Part shown: one piece after another, positions 1-7,835 of the stretch
Position numbering within the stretch: position 1 is the first letter of the stretch
How the letters are laid out: each line of letters begins with the position of its first letter
Origin: GCA-002713455 sp964428745
GTDB lineage: Bacteria > Fidelibacterota > Marinisomatia > Marinisomatales > TCS55
DNA length: 9,112 bases
NCBI GenBank assembly: GCA_964428745.1
Contig: CAYRYZ010000054.1
Span: 1-9,112, forward strand
Direction: 5' to 3'
Made by a program: the position numbers and the translations under genes
The notes under the pieces: model-generated
Told to the model about the DNA's origin: nothing
Seen by the model: the letters and a program-made list of their open reading frames with translations, nothing else
Database searches by the model: none

Positions 1-381
1 ATTGAAATGGTGAAATCATTACTTGGGAAAAAACCTATTTTTGGGATTTGCCTTGGACATCAAATTCTTTCTCTAGCTCTTGGAGCAAAAACGTTTAAGC
101 TAAAATTTGGTCACCGTGGGATAAATCATCCAGTTAGAAATAATGAAACAAAGGTTATTGAGATTACAAGTCAAAATCACGGATTTGCTGTAGATTTAGA
201 TTCCTTACCTGATAACTTAGTCTCAACCCACATTAATTTAAATGATAATACCTCTGAAGGAATCAGGTGTAAAGATATCCCTGCATTTTCCGTGCAATAT
301 CATCCTGAATCAAGCCCTGGCCCTCATGATAGTCGATATTTATTTCAGCAATTCATAGATATGATGAAAACAAATAAATGA
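1..381 (+). CDS. carA: Carbamoyl-phosphate synthase small subunit, C-terminal part (cut by left edge)
   Basis: This is the glutaminase subunit of carbamoyl-phosphate synthetase; it hydrolyses glutamine and channels ammonia to CarB. Only the last 126 codons are present. The frame is open from base 1 (Ile-Glu precede the first ATG at 7), so that ATG is internal and the true start lies left of the window. What remains is most of the class I glutamine amidotransferase domain. The nucleophile Cys sits in GICLGHQ (codon 49-51). The catalytic His and Glu sit in QYHPESSPGPHDS (His codon 301-303, Glu 307-309). The PGPHD tail is typical of CarA rather than of other amidotransferases such as TrpG or GuaA. 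carB begins 8 nt after the stop, which supports the assignment and a shared transcript. No damage is visible in the part present. Confidence 0.96.
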   Translation: MEMVKSLLGKKPIFGICLGHQILSLALGAKTFKLKFGHRGINHPVRNNETKVIEITSQNHGFAVDLDSLPDNLVSTHINLNDNTSEGIRCKDIPAFSVQYHPESSPGPHDSRYLFQQFIDMMKTNK

Positions 382-389
382 AAAATTAA

Positions 390-3300
390 ATGCCCAAAAG
401 AACCGATATAGAATCAATCTTAATTATTGGTGCTGGTCCAATTATTATAGGACAAGCTTGTGAATTTGATTACTCAGGTACACAGGCAACTCGGGCTCTT
501 AAAGAAGAAGGCTATCGAATTATACTTATTAATTCTAATCCTGCTACGATTATGACGGATCCAAATTTGGCTGATGCGACATATATTGAACCCATCACAA
601 CACAATATGTTAAAGCGATTATTGATAAGGAAAAGCCCGATGCTATATTACCTACTGTTGGAGGCCAGACAGCTTTGAATTTGGCTATGGATCTGCATCG
701 TGAGGGAATTCTAGAAAAAAATAATATCGAACTTATTGGCGCGCAAGTTGATGCAATTGATAAAGCTGAAGACCGAGAAAGATTTAAAAAAGCAATGGAT
801 GAAATTGGTATTGATACAGCTCAGGGTGGATTTGTTCATTCATGGCAAGAAGCCGAGAAACTATTAGATATAATGCCATTTCCAATTATTATTCGACCTT
901 CATTTACTTTAGGTGGAACTGGTGGATCTGTAGCATATAATTATGAAGAATTTCAGAAGCTAGTAGAAAATGGTTTACAGGCAAGTCCTATCACTGAGGT
1001 ACTTATTGAAGAATCTCTGCTTGGCTGGAAAGAATATGAATTAGAGGTTATTCGGGATAAAGCAGATAATGCAATTATTATTTGCTCGATAGAAAATATT
1101 GATCCTATGGGAGTTCACACTGGTGATTCAATCACGGTTGCTCCAGCTATGACATTATCTGATAAGGAATTTCAGGAAATGCGTAATTGGTCGATACAAT
1201 GCTTACGAACAATTGGTGTTGAGACTGGCGGCTCAAATGTTCAGTTTGCTGTTGATCCCGAAACAGGACGTTGTATAATTATTGAAATGAATCCACGTGT
1301 AAGCCGTTCATCGGCATTGGCATCAAAGGCAACAGGATTCCCAATTGCAAAAATTGCTGCAAAACTTGCTGTAGGTTACACTTTAGATGAACTTCAAAAT
1401 GATATAACAGGTAAAACTTTAGCAGCGTTTGAGCCCACTATAGATTATATAGTAACTAAAGTACCACGCTTTGATTTTGAAAAATTTCCTTCGGCAACTG
1501 GGCATCTTGGCGTTCAGATGCAGAGCGTGGGGGAAGTTATGTCAATTGGTAGAACTTTTAGAGAATCTTTACAAAAAGCATTTCGATCATTAGAAGTTGG
1601 TTTAGATGGATTAGAACCTAAACCTCCATCCGAAGGGGATCCTGATCTTAACAGGGCTCGATCATTAGATATGTCTACGCTGAGATATGCTACTAGTTTT
1701 CGATTACTAAAAATATGGCAAGCATTTGATGAAGGTCAGTCAGTTGAAGATGTACACAATATCACAAAAATTGACCCCTGGTTTTTAACTCAAATTAAAC
1801 TTCTAGTTGAATCAAATAGTGATACGTCCTTAAAAAGCTTAAAAGAAAATGGTTTTTCTGATAGTCAAATTGGTCGATTATTAAACAAAACTGAAATAGA
1901 AATCCGTGCTTTAAGAAAAAAGGATAACATACTCCCTTCATATAAGGTTGTTGATACATGTGCAGCAGAGTTTGTTGCCCAAACTCCATATTGCTATTCG
2001 ACATATGATGAAGAAAATGAAATCAAACCAATCACAGGTAAGAAAGTTATTATTTTAGGTGGAGGCCCAAATAGAATTGGTCAAGGCATAGAGTTTGATT
2101 ATTGTTGTGTACAAGCAGTGTTTGGTCTAAAAGATCAAGGTTACAAAACTATAATGATAAATTGTAATCCTGAAACCGTGAGTACAGATTTTGACCTTGT
2201 TGATCGTCTTTACTTTGAACCAGTTACATTTGAAGACGTACTTAACATTGTAGAATTTGAAAAGCCCGATGGTGTCCTCGTCCAGTTTGGCGGTCAGACA
2301 CCACTTAAAATTGCTAATGCACTTGCAGATGCAGGTGTCCCTATTATGGGGACCTCACCAGAAAATATAGATTTAGCGGAGGATAGGGAGAAGTTCGGAA
2401 ATATTCTTGATAAACTCGATGTTGTTTGTCCACGATATGGAACCGGGAGAACATTGGATGAAGTAATTAAGGTAGCAGATGAGATAGGATTTCCAGTTTT
2501 AGCAAGGCCAAGTTATGTTTTGGGTGGTAGAGCGATGGAGATTGTTTATTCAAATGATCAATTAGTTAATTATATATCAAAAAATGCTGACGTAACAAAA
2601 GGTCATCCCATTTTGATAGATCAATTTTTAGAAGATGCCTTTGAATTTGATGTTGATGCACTATGTGATGGGCAATCAGTTCATATTGGTGCAATTATGC
2701 AACATATTGAAGAGGCGGGCATACATTCTGGTGATTCAGCTTGTGTACTTCCTCCATATAGGATCACGAAAGAGGCATTGGATGAAATAATCAGAATCAC
2801 AGAAGCATTAGCACTCGAGTTAAAAGTAATTGGTTTAATCAACTTGCAATTTGCTTATAAAGATGGACAAGTATTTGTACTTGAAGTAAATCCTAGAGCT
2901 AGTAGAACCGTTCCTTTTGTTAGTAAAGCGACGAATGTGCCACTTGCTCGTATCGCGTCACAGATAGCTGCGGGTGCAAAACTTTCAGATTTTAAATTAA
3001 AGAATTGGTATGAAATCAATCATATTGCAATTAAAGAGGCAGTTTTACCATTTAATAAATTCCCTGAAGAGTCTACATACCTTAGTCCTGAAATGAAATC
3101 AACTGGTGAGGTAATGGGTATTTCAACAACTATGGGTGAATCATTTAGAAGAGCATCAATTAGTGCGGGAAATATTATTCCTGATAAAGGCACGGTATTT
3201 ATTTCTGTGAATAATGCTGATAAATTAGATCTCATTCCTATAGCAAGAGATTTTATTGAATTTGGGTTTAAAATTGTAGCCACAACTGGAACAGCCATAG

Positions 3301-3578
3301 AACTAAATCAAAATGGACTTCATGCAGATTCAATATTTAAAGCCGGGGAAGGGAGGCCTAACGTAGTTGATGCTATAAAAAATGGAGAAATTAATTTAGT
3401 TATTAATACTCCGATGGGCGCTCAATCCAGATATGATGAAGCGGCAATCGGTAAAGCATGTATTCATAAAGGTATTGTTGCTATAACTACATTATCTGGA
3501 GCCGAAGCTGCATTAAGAGCTATTCGAGTTGGTGGGAATAAAATCAGTGTGAAATCAATTCAATCATATCATAATTAA
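390..3578 (+). CDS. carB: Carbamoyl-phosphate synthase large subunit
   Basis: This cytoplasmic enzyme makes carbamoyl phosphate from bicarbonate, two ATP and ammonia delivered by CarA, for pyrimidine and arginine synthesis. At 1062 residues it is close to the usual length (about 1070). It shows the internal duplication of the family. The first synthetase half starts with GAGPIIIGQACEFDYSG near residue 14. The second starts with GGGPNRIGQGIEFDY near residue 557. The ATP-grasp residues in the first half fall on the same numbers as in the E. coli enzyme: Arg129 (EDRERF), Arg169 (FPIIIRPSFTLGG), Glu299 and Asn301 (IIEMNPR). The second-half equivalents are Arg666, Arg706, Glu832 and Asn834. An MGS-type allosteric domain occupies roughly residues 930-1062 and keeps the TGTA and EGRP motifs. 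This suggests nucleotide control as in the family, although the effector cannot be read from sequence. The start has no Shine-Dalgarno (AAAAATTAA precedes ATG) but matches the family N-terminus. It is intact. Confidence 0.98.
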   Translation: MPKRTDIESILIIGAGPIIIGQACEFDYSGTQATRALKEEGYRIILINSNPATIMTDPNLADATYIEPITTQYVKAIIDKEKPDAILPTVGGQTALNLAMDLHREGILEKNNIELIGAQVDAIDKAEDRERFKKAMDEIGIDTAQGGFVHSWQEAEKLLDIMPFPIIIRPSFTLGGTGGSVAYNYEEFQKLVENGLQASPITEVLIEESLLGWKEYELEVIRDKADNAIIICSIENIDPMGVHTGDSITVAPAMTLSDKEFQEMRNWSIQCLRTIGVETGGSNVQFAVDPETGRCIIIEMNPRVSRSSALASKATGFPIAKIAAKLAVGYTLDELQNDITGKTLAAFEPTIDYIVTKVPRFDFEKFPSATGHLGVQMQSVGEVMSIGRTFRESLQKAFRSLEVGLDGLEPKPPSEGDPDLNRARSLDMSTLRYATSFRLLKIWQAFDEGQSVEDVHNITKIDPWFLTQIKLLVESNSDTSLKSLKENGFSDSQIGRLLNKTEIEIRALRKKDNILPSYKVVDTCAAEFVAQTPYCYSTYDEENEIKPITGKKVIILGGGPNRIGQGIEFDYCCVQAVFGLKDQGYKTIMINCNPETVSTDFDLVDRLYFEPVTFEDVLNIVEFEKPDGVLVQFGGQTPLKIANALADAGVPIMGTSPENIDLAEDREKFGNILDKLDVVCPRYGTGRTLDEVIKVADEIGFPVLARPSYVLGGRAMEIVYSNDQLVNYISKNADVTKGHPILIDQFLEDAFEFDVDALCDGQSVHIGAIMQHIEEAGIHSGDSACVLPPYRITKEALDEIIRITEALALELKVIGLINLQFAYKDGQVFVLEVNPRASRTVPFVSKATNVPLARIASQIAAGAKLSDFKLKNWYEINHIAIKEAVLPFNKFPEESTYLSPEMKSTGEVMGISTTMGESFRRASISAGNIIPDKGTVFISVNNADKLDLIPIARDFIEFGFKIVATTGTAIELNQNGLHADSIFKAGEGRPNVVDAIKNGEINLVINTPMGAQSRYDEAAIGKACIHKGIVAITTLSGAEAALRAIRVGGNKISVKSIQSYHN

Positions 3579-3618
3579 TTTTCTATAAATAAAATATTAT
3601 TCCAACTTAAATTATTAA

Positions 3619-4914
3619 ATGAGTACACCAGCAAAGCGTATTGCGTTCCATACACTTGGATGCAAATTAAATTTTTCTGAATCATCTACAATCAAACGAG
3701 ATTTTATAAAACGTGGATATGAAACCGTACATTATAAAGATTCAGCAGATTACTATGTGTTAAATACTTGTTCAGTTACTGAAAATGCTGATAAAGAAGC
3801 GCGTAAGTTGATACGTCAAGCTAAACGCACCAATCCTTACTCGACAGTTGCTGTAATTGGCTGTTATGCACAATTAAAACCTAATGAAATAGCTGCAATT
3901 GATGGTGTGGATCTTGTTTTGGGTGCAAATGAAAAATTTAATGTATTAAGTCATTTAGAGAATCACCAATCAGAGTCTAATAATAAAGTAATACATTCAA
4001 AAATAAATGATAAAAAAAAGTTTATTCCATCTTTTTCATTAGATGAAAGAACACGATCATATTTAAAAATTCAAGATGGGTGTGATTATACATGTTCATT
4101 TTGCACTATACCATTAGCGCGAGGTAAAAGTCGAAGTGCAACGATTGAGAAAACTTTGAAAATAGCAGAAAATATTTCTCGATCAGATTCAAGAGAAATT
4201 GTATTAACAGGTATAAATATTGGTGATTTTGGTAAGCATTCTAATGAAACACTCTTTGATCTAATTCAACAATTAGATTTACTCAAAGATATTGATCGAT
4301 TTAGAATATCTTCGATTGAACCTAACTTATTAACAAATGATATAATTGAATTTTCATCAAATTCGAAAAAGTTTATGCCACATTTTCATATACCATTACA
4401 ATCTGGATCTGATAAAATACTAAGTAATATGCGTCGTAGATATAGAACTGATTTATTTAAAGATCGAATAGCAATAATCAAAAATAAAATACCACATGCA
4501 TGTATTGGGGTAGATGTAATAGTCGGTTTCCCTGGTGAAACTGATAAGGATTTTATCGCTACATATAATTTTATCAATTCACTTGATATTTCTTATTTAC
4601 ATGTATTTACTTATTCAGAAAGACCTAATACCGATGCAATAGATATTGATCAAATAGTTTCTAAAAAAACACGCATTAAAAGAAGTAAAATGCTTCATAT
4701 ACTTTCAGATAAAAAAAATAGATATTTCCATAATCAATTTATTGATCAAACTCGCCCTGTTCTTTTTGAAAGTATAAAGAACAATCATCTTGTAGGTCAC
4801 ACTGACAACTATATTGAAGTCCGATCAAATATTGAACCTGAATCAATTAATAAAATACGAGAAGTAAAATTATCTAAAAACTGCGGGAAATATGTTGAGG
4901 GTAAGATTTTATAA
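3619..4914 (+). CDS. mtaB: tRNA t6A37 methylthiotransferase (MtaB family, radical SAM)
   Basis: The likely role is to convert N6-threonylcarbamoyladenosine at tRNA position 37 to its 2-methylthio form (ms2t6A), using two 4Fe-4S clusters and S-adenosylmethionine. Domain order fits the methylthiotransferase family. An N-terminal UPF0004 domain carries the three cluster cysteines Cys15 (TLGCKLN), Cys51 (NTCSVT) and Cys82 (IGCYAQ). A radical-SAM domain follows, with the CxxxCxxC motif at Cys155, Cys159 and Cys162 (CDYTCSFC). A short C-terminal TRAM-like RNA-binding region occupies about residues 370-431 (GHTDNYIEV). The LGCKLN form of the first motif and the length of 431 residues favour MtaB over MiaB (which has GCQMN) and RimO; I judged this by motif only. 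It lies 40 bp after carB with no hairpin between, so read-through from carAB is possible. The leader ends ATTATTAA before ATG with no Shine-Dalgarno. It ends one base before the end of the opposing gcvP. Confidence 0.92.
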   Translation: MSTPAKRIAFHTLGCKLNFSESSTIKRDFIKRGYETVHYKDSADYYVLNTCSVTENADKEARKLIRQAKRTNPYSTVAVIGCYAQLKPNEIAAIDGVDLVLGANEKFNVLSHLENHQSESNNKVIHSKINDKKKFIPSFSLDERTRSYLKIQDGCDYTCSFCTIPLARGKSRSATIEKTLKIAENISRSDSREIVLTGINIGDFGKHSNETLFDLIQQLDLLKDIDRFRISSIEPNLLTNDIIEFSSNSKKFMPHFHIPLQSGSDKILSNMRRRYRTDLFKDRIAIIKNKIPHACIGVDVIVGFPGETDKDFIATYNFINSLDISYLHVFTYSERPNTDAIDIDQIVSKKTRIKRSKMLHILSDKKNRYFHNQFIDQTRPVLFESIKNNHLVGHTDNYIEVRSNIEPESINKIREVKLSKNCGKYVEGKIL

Positions 4915-4915
4915 T

Positions 4916-7735
4916 TTAATATTCATCAATCGTGGGGCAAGTACAGACTAAATTTCTATCACCATATGCATTATCAACCCTTCCCACTGATGGCCAATAT
5001 TTATGTTCTTTTAACCATTTAGCTGGATATGCGGCTTGAGCACGTGAATAGGCGTGATCCCAATTATCATTTGATACAGATTGAGCAGTATGCGGAGCAT
5101 TGGTTAAGGGGTTATCATTTTTGTCCAGTTTTCCATCAATTATATCTTGTATTTCTTTTTTAATTAATATCATTGCATCACAAAATTGGTCGAGTTCTCT
5201 TTTTGATTCACTTTCAGTTGGTTCAATCATTAATGTTCCTGGGACAGGAAAGGACATGGTCGGGGCATGATAGCCATAATCAATTAAGCGTTTTGCAACA
5301 TCTTCATCAGATATGTTATGGTCTCTTTTTAATGGGCGAAGATCTAAAATAAATTCATGAGCTGAATAGCCATTAGTTCCTGTATATAATATTGGGAAAT
5401 GATCTTTTAGCCTATGCGCCATATAATTCGCATTTAAAATTGCGACTTCAGTTGATAATTTTAATCCATTGTTCCCCAGCATGGCTATATATGCCCAGGA
5501 TATTGGAAGGATACCTGCGCTTCCAATTGGAGCAGCCGAAACAGCATGAATGGCTTTTGACGAACTTTCTATAGTAGGATGTCCAGGTAAATATGGAGTA
5601 AGGTGCTTGGCAACACAGATAGGACCCATACCAGGCCCACCGCCACCATGCGGAATGGCAAAAGTTTTATGAAGATTTATATGGCAAACATCCGCACCAA
5701 ATTCACCTAATCGAGCAAGTCCAACCATGGCATTTAAGTTTGCACCATCTAAATATACTTGACCTCCATGACTATGAATTAATTCGCAGACTTCGCCAAT
5801 AGCTTCTTCAAAAACTCCATGAGTAGAGGGATATGTAATCATTATTCCAGCTAGATGATCACTATTCGTTTCAACCTTAAGCTTCAAATCTGATAAATCA
5901 ATATTTCCATCATTATCGCAGTTAACTACTTCAACATTCATTCCTGCCATGACAGCACTAGCAGGGTTTGTTCCATGAGCAGAAGACGGTATTAGGATAA
6001 TATTTCGGTTAGAATCTCCATTATCTAAATGGTATGCTCTAATCACAAGAAGGCCAGTATATTCACCTTGAGCACCAGAATTGGGTTGTAAGGAACATCC
6101 ATTAAGTCCTGTTATATCAATTAGCCAATCAGATAATGAATCACATAATTCTTTATATCCTTTTGTTTGATCAGCGGGAGCAAATGGGTGCAGAAAAGCA
6201 AATTCAGGCCAAGTTATGGGCATCATTTCTGCTGCAGCATTAAGTTTCATTGTGCATGAACCAAGTGATATCATACTTGTATTCAATGTAAGGTCTTTTG
6301 ATTCTAGCCTATGCATGTATCTCATCATTTCTGTTTCAGAATGATACTTATTAAAAACTTCATGATTAAGAAAAGTAGACTTACGATTCAGTGACAAATT
6401 AAAGTCATCACCTTGTGAGAGTTCTGAATTAAAGATAGAAAGAATATCAATTAGGTCATCTTGTGATATTGTTTCATCAAGAGATATACCAACATCACCA
6501 TTATCAAAATATCTAAAATTTGAATTCTTAGATTCAGCTGCTTTTACTATTTCATTAACTGAATTATTTTTTAATGATATACGTATAGTGTCAAAAAATT
6601 GTTCATTTACAATTTTATATCCAGATGATTTTAAACTATTAGCAAGGATTTTCGTTTTATCATGGATACGATTTGCAATTGCTTTGATTCCAATTGGGCC
6701 ATGATATATAGAATACATACCAGCCATTACAGCAAGAAGCACTTGCGCTGTGCAAATATTTGATGTGGCTTTATCTCTTCGAATGTGTTGTTCTCTAGTC
6801 TGAAGTGCCATTCGCAGTGCTCTATTGCCATTGCTATCTACTGATTCACCAATTATTCGTCCAGGCATTTTTCTTTTGAAATTTTCTTTAGCAGAAATGA
6901 ATGCAGCATGTGGGCCACCAAATCCCATAGGTACGCCAAACCTTTGTGAATTACCAATGGCTATATCGGCACCTATTTCACCCGGTGTAGGAATAAGAGC
7001 AAGAGCCATTAAGTCTGTTGCTACAGCTACAAGGGATCCATTATCATGTGCTTGATTGCATAGATCCCCAAAGTCAAAAACTTTACCATCTGTACTAGGA
7101 TATTGAATTAATACCCCAAATATTTTTTCGGTAAAATCAAACTCATCTAAAGGCTTAATTATTAATTCAACTCCAATGGGTTCTGATCTCGTTTTTAGAA
7201 CGTCTATAGTTTGAGGATGGCAGTCACTTGCAACTAATAATTGATTCCTCTCTTTTGTAGAACGAAGCATCATAATCATAGCTTCAGCAGCGGCGGTAGA
7301 CTCATCCAAAAGTGATGCGTTAGAAATACTTAACCCAGTCATCTCAGTTACCATAGTCTGGTAGTTAAGCAAAGCTTCAAGGCGACCTTGTGAAATTTCA
7401 GCTTGATAAGGAGTATAAGCAGTATACCATCCAGGATTTTCTAAAATATTTCTCTGAATTACTGGAGGTGTTATTGTACCATAATAACCAGTACCTATAT
7501 ATGATCGCGCAACTTTATTTTTTGATGCTATAGATTTAATCTTTTTTAATAGTGAAAATTCATCAAGACCATTCCCGATATTCAATTCGGATTTAACATG
7601 AATAGACTTTGGAATAGTTTTTTCAATGAGCTCATCAATGTTCTTTAGTCCTAATTCCTCGAGCATTTCATTTATTTCCGATTTTCTTGGTCCAATGTGT
7701 CTCAGAGAAAAATATTGTGTTGTGTCTTCAGGCAT
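4916..7735 (-). CDS. gcvP: Glycine dehydrogenase (decarboxylating), P-protein of the glycine cleavage system
   Basis: This PLP enzyme decarboxylates glycine and passes the aminomethyl group to the lipoyl arm of GcvH, feeding one-carbon units to tetrahydrofolate through GcvT. At 939 residues it is the single-chain form (E. coli about 957), with both halves fused, unlike the split GcvPA/GcvPB type. The N-terminus carries the family hallmark RHIGP near residue 13. The N-terminal half also shows YTPYQAEISQGRLEALLNYQ. The C-terminal half has SLGSCTMKLN near residue 490, the likely PLP-pyridine-binding Asp in YLDGANLNA near residue 660, and the Schiff-base Lys690 in NLHKTFAIPHGGGGPGMG. No gcvT or gcvH is in the window, so those partners must be elsewhere. 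The start has no Shine-Dalgarno (AGTAAATAATAA before ATG) but is fixed by the conserved N-terminus. It lies in the same direction as the Rieske gene upstream, with a 100-nt gap. Confidence 0.98.
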   Translation of the reverse strand: MPEDTTQYFSLRHIGPRKSEINEMLEELGLKNIDELIEKTIPKSIHVKSELNIGNGLDEFSLLKKIKSIASKNKVARSYIGTGYYGTITPPVIQRNILENPGWYTAYTPYQAEISQGRLEALLNYQTMVTEMTGLSISNASLLDESTAAAEAMIMMLRSTKERNQLLVASDCHPQTIDVLKTRSEPIGVELIIKPLDEFDFTEKIFGVLIQYPSTDGKVFDFGDLCNQAHDNGSLVAVATDLMALALIPTPGEIGADIAIGNSQRFGVPMGFGGPHAAFISAKENFKRKMPGRIIGESVDSNGNRALRMALQTREQHIRRDKATSNICTAQVLLAVMAGMYSIYHGPIGIKAIANRIHDKTKILANSLKSSGYKIVNEQFFDTIRISLKNNSVNEIVKAAESKNSNFRYFDNGDVGISLDETISQDDLIDILSIFNSELSQGDDFNLSLNRKSTFLNHEVFNKYHSETEMMRYMHRLESKDLTLNTSMISLGSCTMKLNAAAEMMPITWPEFAFLHPFAPADQTKGYKELCDSLSDWLIDITGLNGCSLQPNSGAQGEYTGLLVIRAYHLDNGDSNRNIILIPSSAHGTNPASAVMAGMNVEVVNCDNDGNIDLSDLKLKVETNSDHLAGIMITYPSTHGVFEEAIGEVCELIHSHGGQVYLDGANLNAMVGLARLGEFGADVCHINLHKTFAIPHGGGGPGMGPICVAKHLTPYLPGHPTIESSSKAIHAVSAAPIGSAGILPISWAYIAMLGNNGLKLSTEVAILNANYMAHRLKDHFPILYTGTNGYSAHEFILDLRPLKRDHNISDEDVAKRLIDYGYHAPTMSFPVPGTLMIEPTESESKRELDQFCDAMILIKKEIQDIIDGKLDKNDNPLTNAPHTAQSVSNDNWDHAYSRAQAAYPAKWLKEHKYWPSVGRVDNAYGDRNLVCTCPTIDEY

Positions 7736-7835
7736 TTATTATTTACTAGAATTAATAATTAGAGATTATTTATAAAATAAATTTAGAAAGGAGATAGTAC
7801 TCATGACCAATAGAATTATAAGTAATTCTATTGGT
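7736..7835 (-). promoter_or_regulatory. gcvP leader region, AT-rich, probable site of its promoter or control elements
   Basis: This is the only substantial intergenic gap on the minus strand. Read toward gcvP it holds a perfect inverted repeat (annotated separately), then the pyrimidine tract ATCTCCTTTCT, then about 50 bases of almost pure A and T (including TATTTTATAAATAAT) up to the start codon. That stretch could supply a -10-like element, but no convincing -35 or Bacteroidota-type TTTG box is present, so no promoter is placed. The gap is too short for a tandem glycine riboswitch and none of its conserved core was seen. On the sequence alone gcvP could be expressed from here or by read-through from the Rieske gene. 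Confidence 0.3.
7806..7835 (-). repeat. Perfect 13-bp inverted repeat with 4-nt loop directly after the Rieske stop codon
   Basis: The plus-strand arms are ACCAATAGAATTA (7806-7818) and TAATTCTATTGGT (7823-7835), exact reverse complements separated by TAAG. On the minus strand the hairpin begins on the base right after the TAA stop of the Rieske gene. It could end or protect that gene's mRNA, or be a dimeric operator for gcvP. It is not a classical intrinsic terminator: the stem is AT-rich and is followed by CATGAGTACT rather than a U run. The structure is read directly; its function is inferred. Confidence 0.6.

Noticed and set aside
1795..2004. 69-codon minus-strand frame inside carB
   Set aside because: It is antisense to the CarB linker region, is rich in Phe/Gln/Tyr, and has no recognisable domain.
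3020..3298. 92-codon open frame on the minus strand
   Set aside because: It lies wholly antisense to the conserved C-terminal region of carB and resembles no family; it is a shadow of the carB coding bias.
3579..3618. Promoter or terminator between carB and mtaB
   Set aside because: The 40-base gap is AT-rich with no hairpin and no spaced -35/-10 pair that stands out from the background.
390..4914. Functional link between carAB product carbamoyl phosphate and t6A tRNA modification by MtaB
   Set aside because: t6A synthesis is known to use bicarbonate and threonine through TsaC, not carbamoyl phosphate, so the adjacency is more likely chance or simple co-transcription.
6825..7055. 76-codon plus-strand frame inside gcvP
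   Set aside because: It is antisense to a conserved part of GcvP with no ribosome site or family resemblance.
7736..7835. Glycine riboswitch upstream of gcvP
   Set aside because: The gap is only 100 nt, AT-rich, and lacks the paired GC-rich aptamer cores expected of a glycine riboswitch.
7806..7835. Classical rho-independent terminator
   Set aside because: The stem is perfect but AT-rich and no U run follows on either strand; kept as an inverted repeat only.
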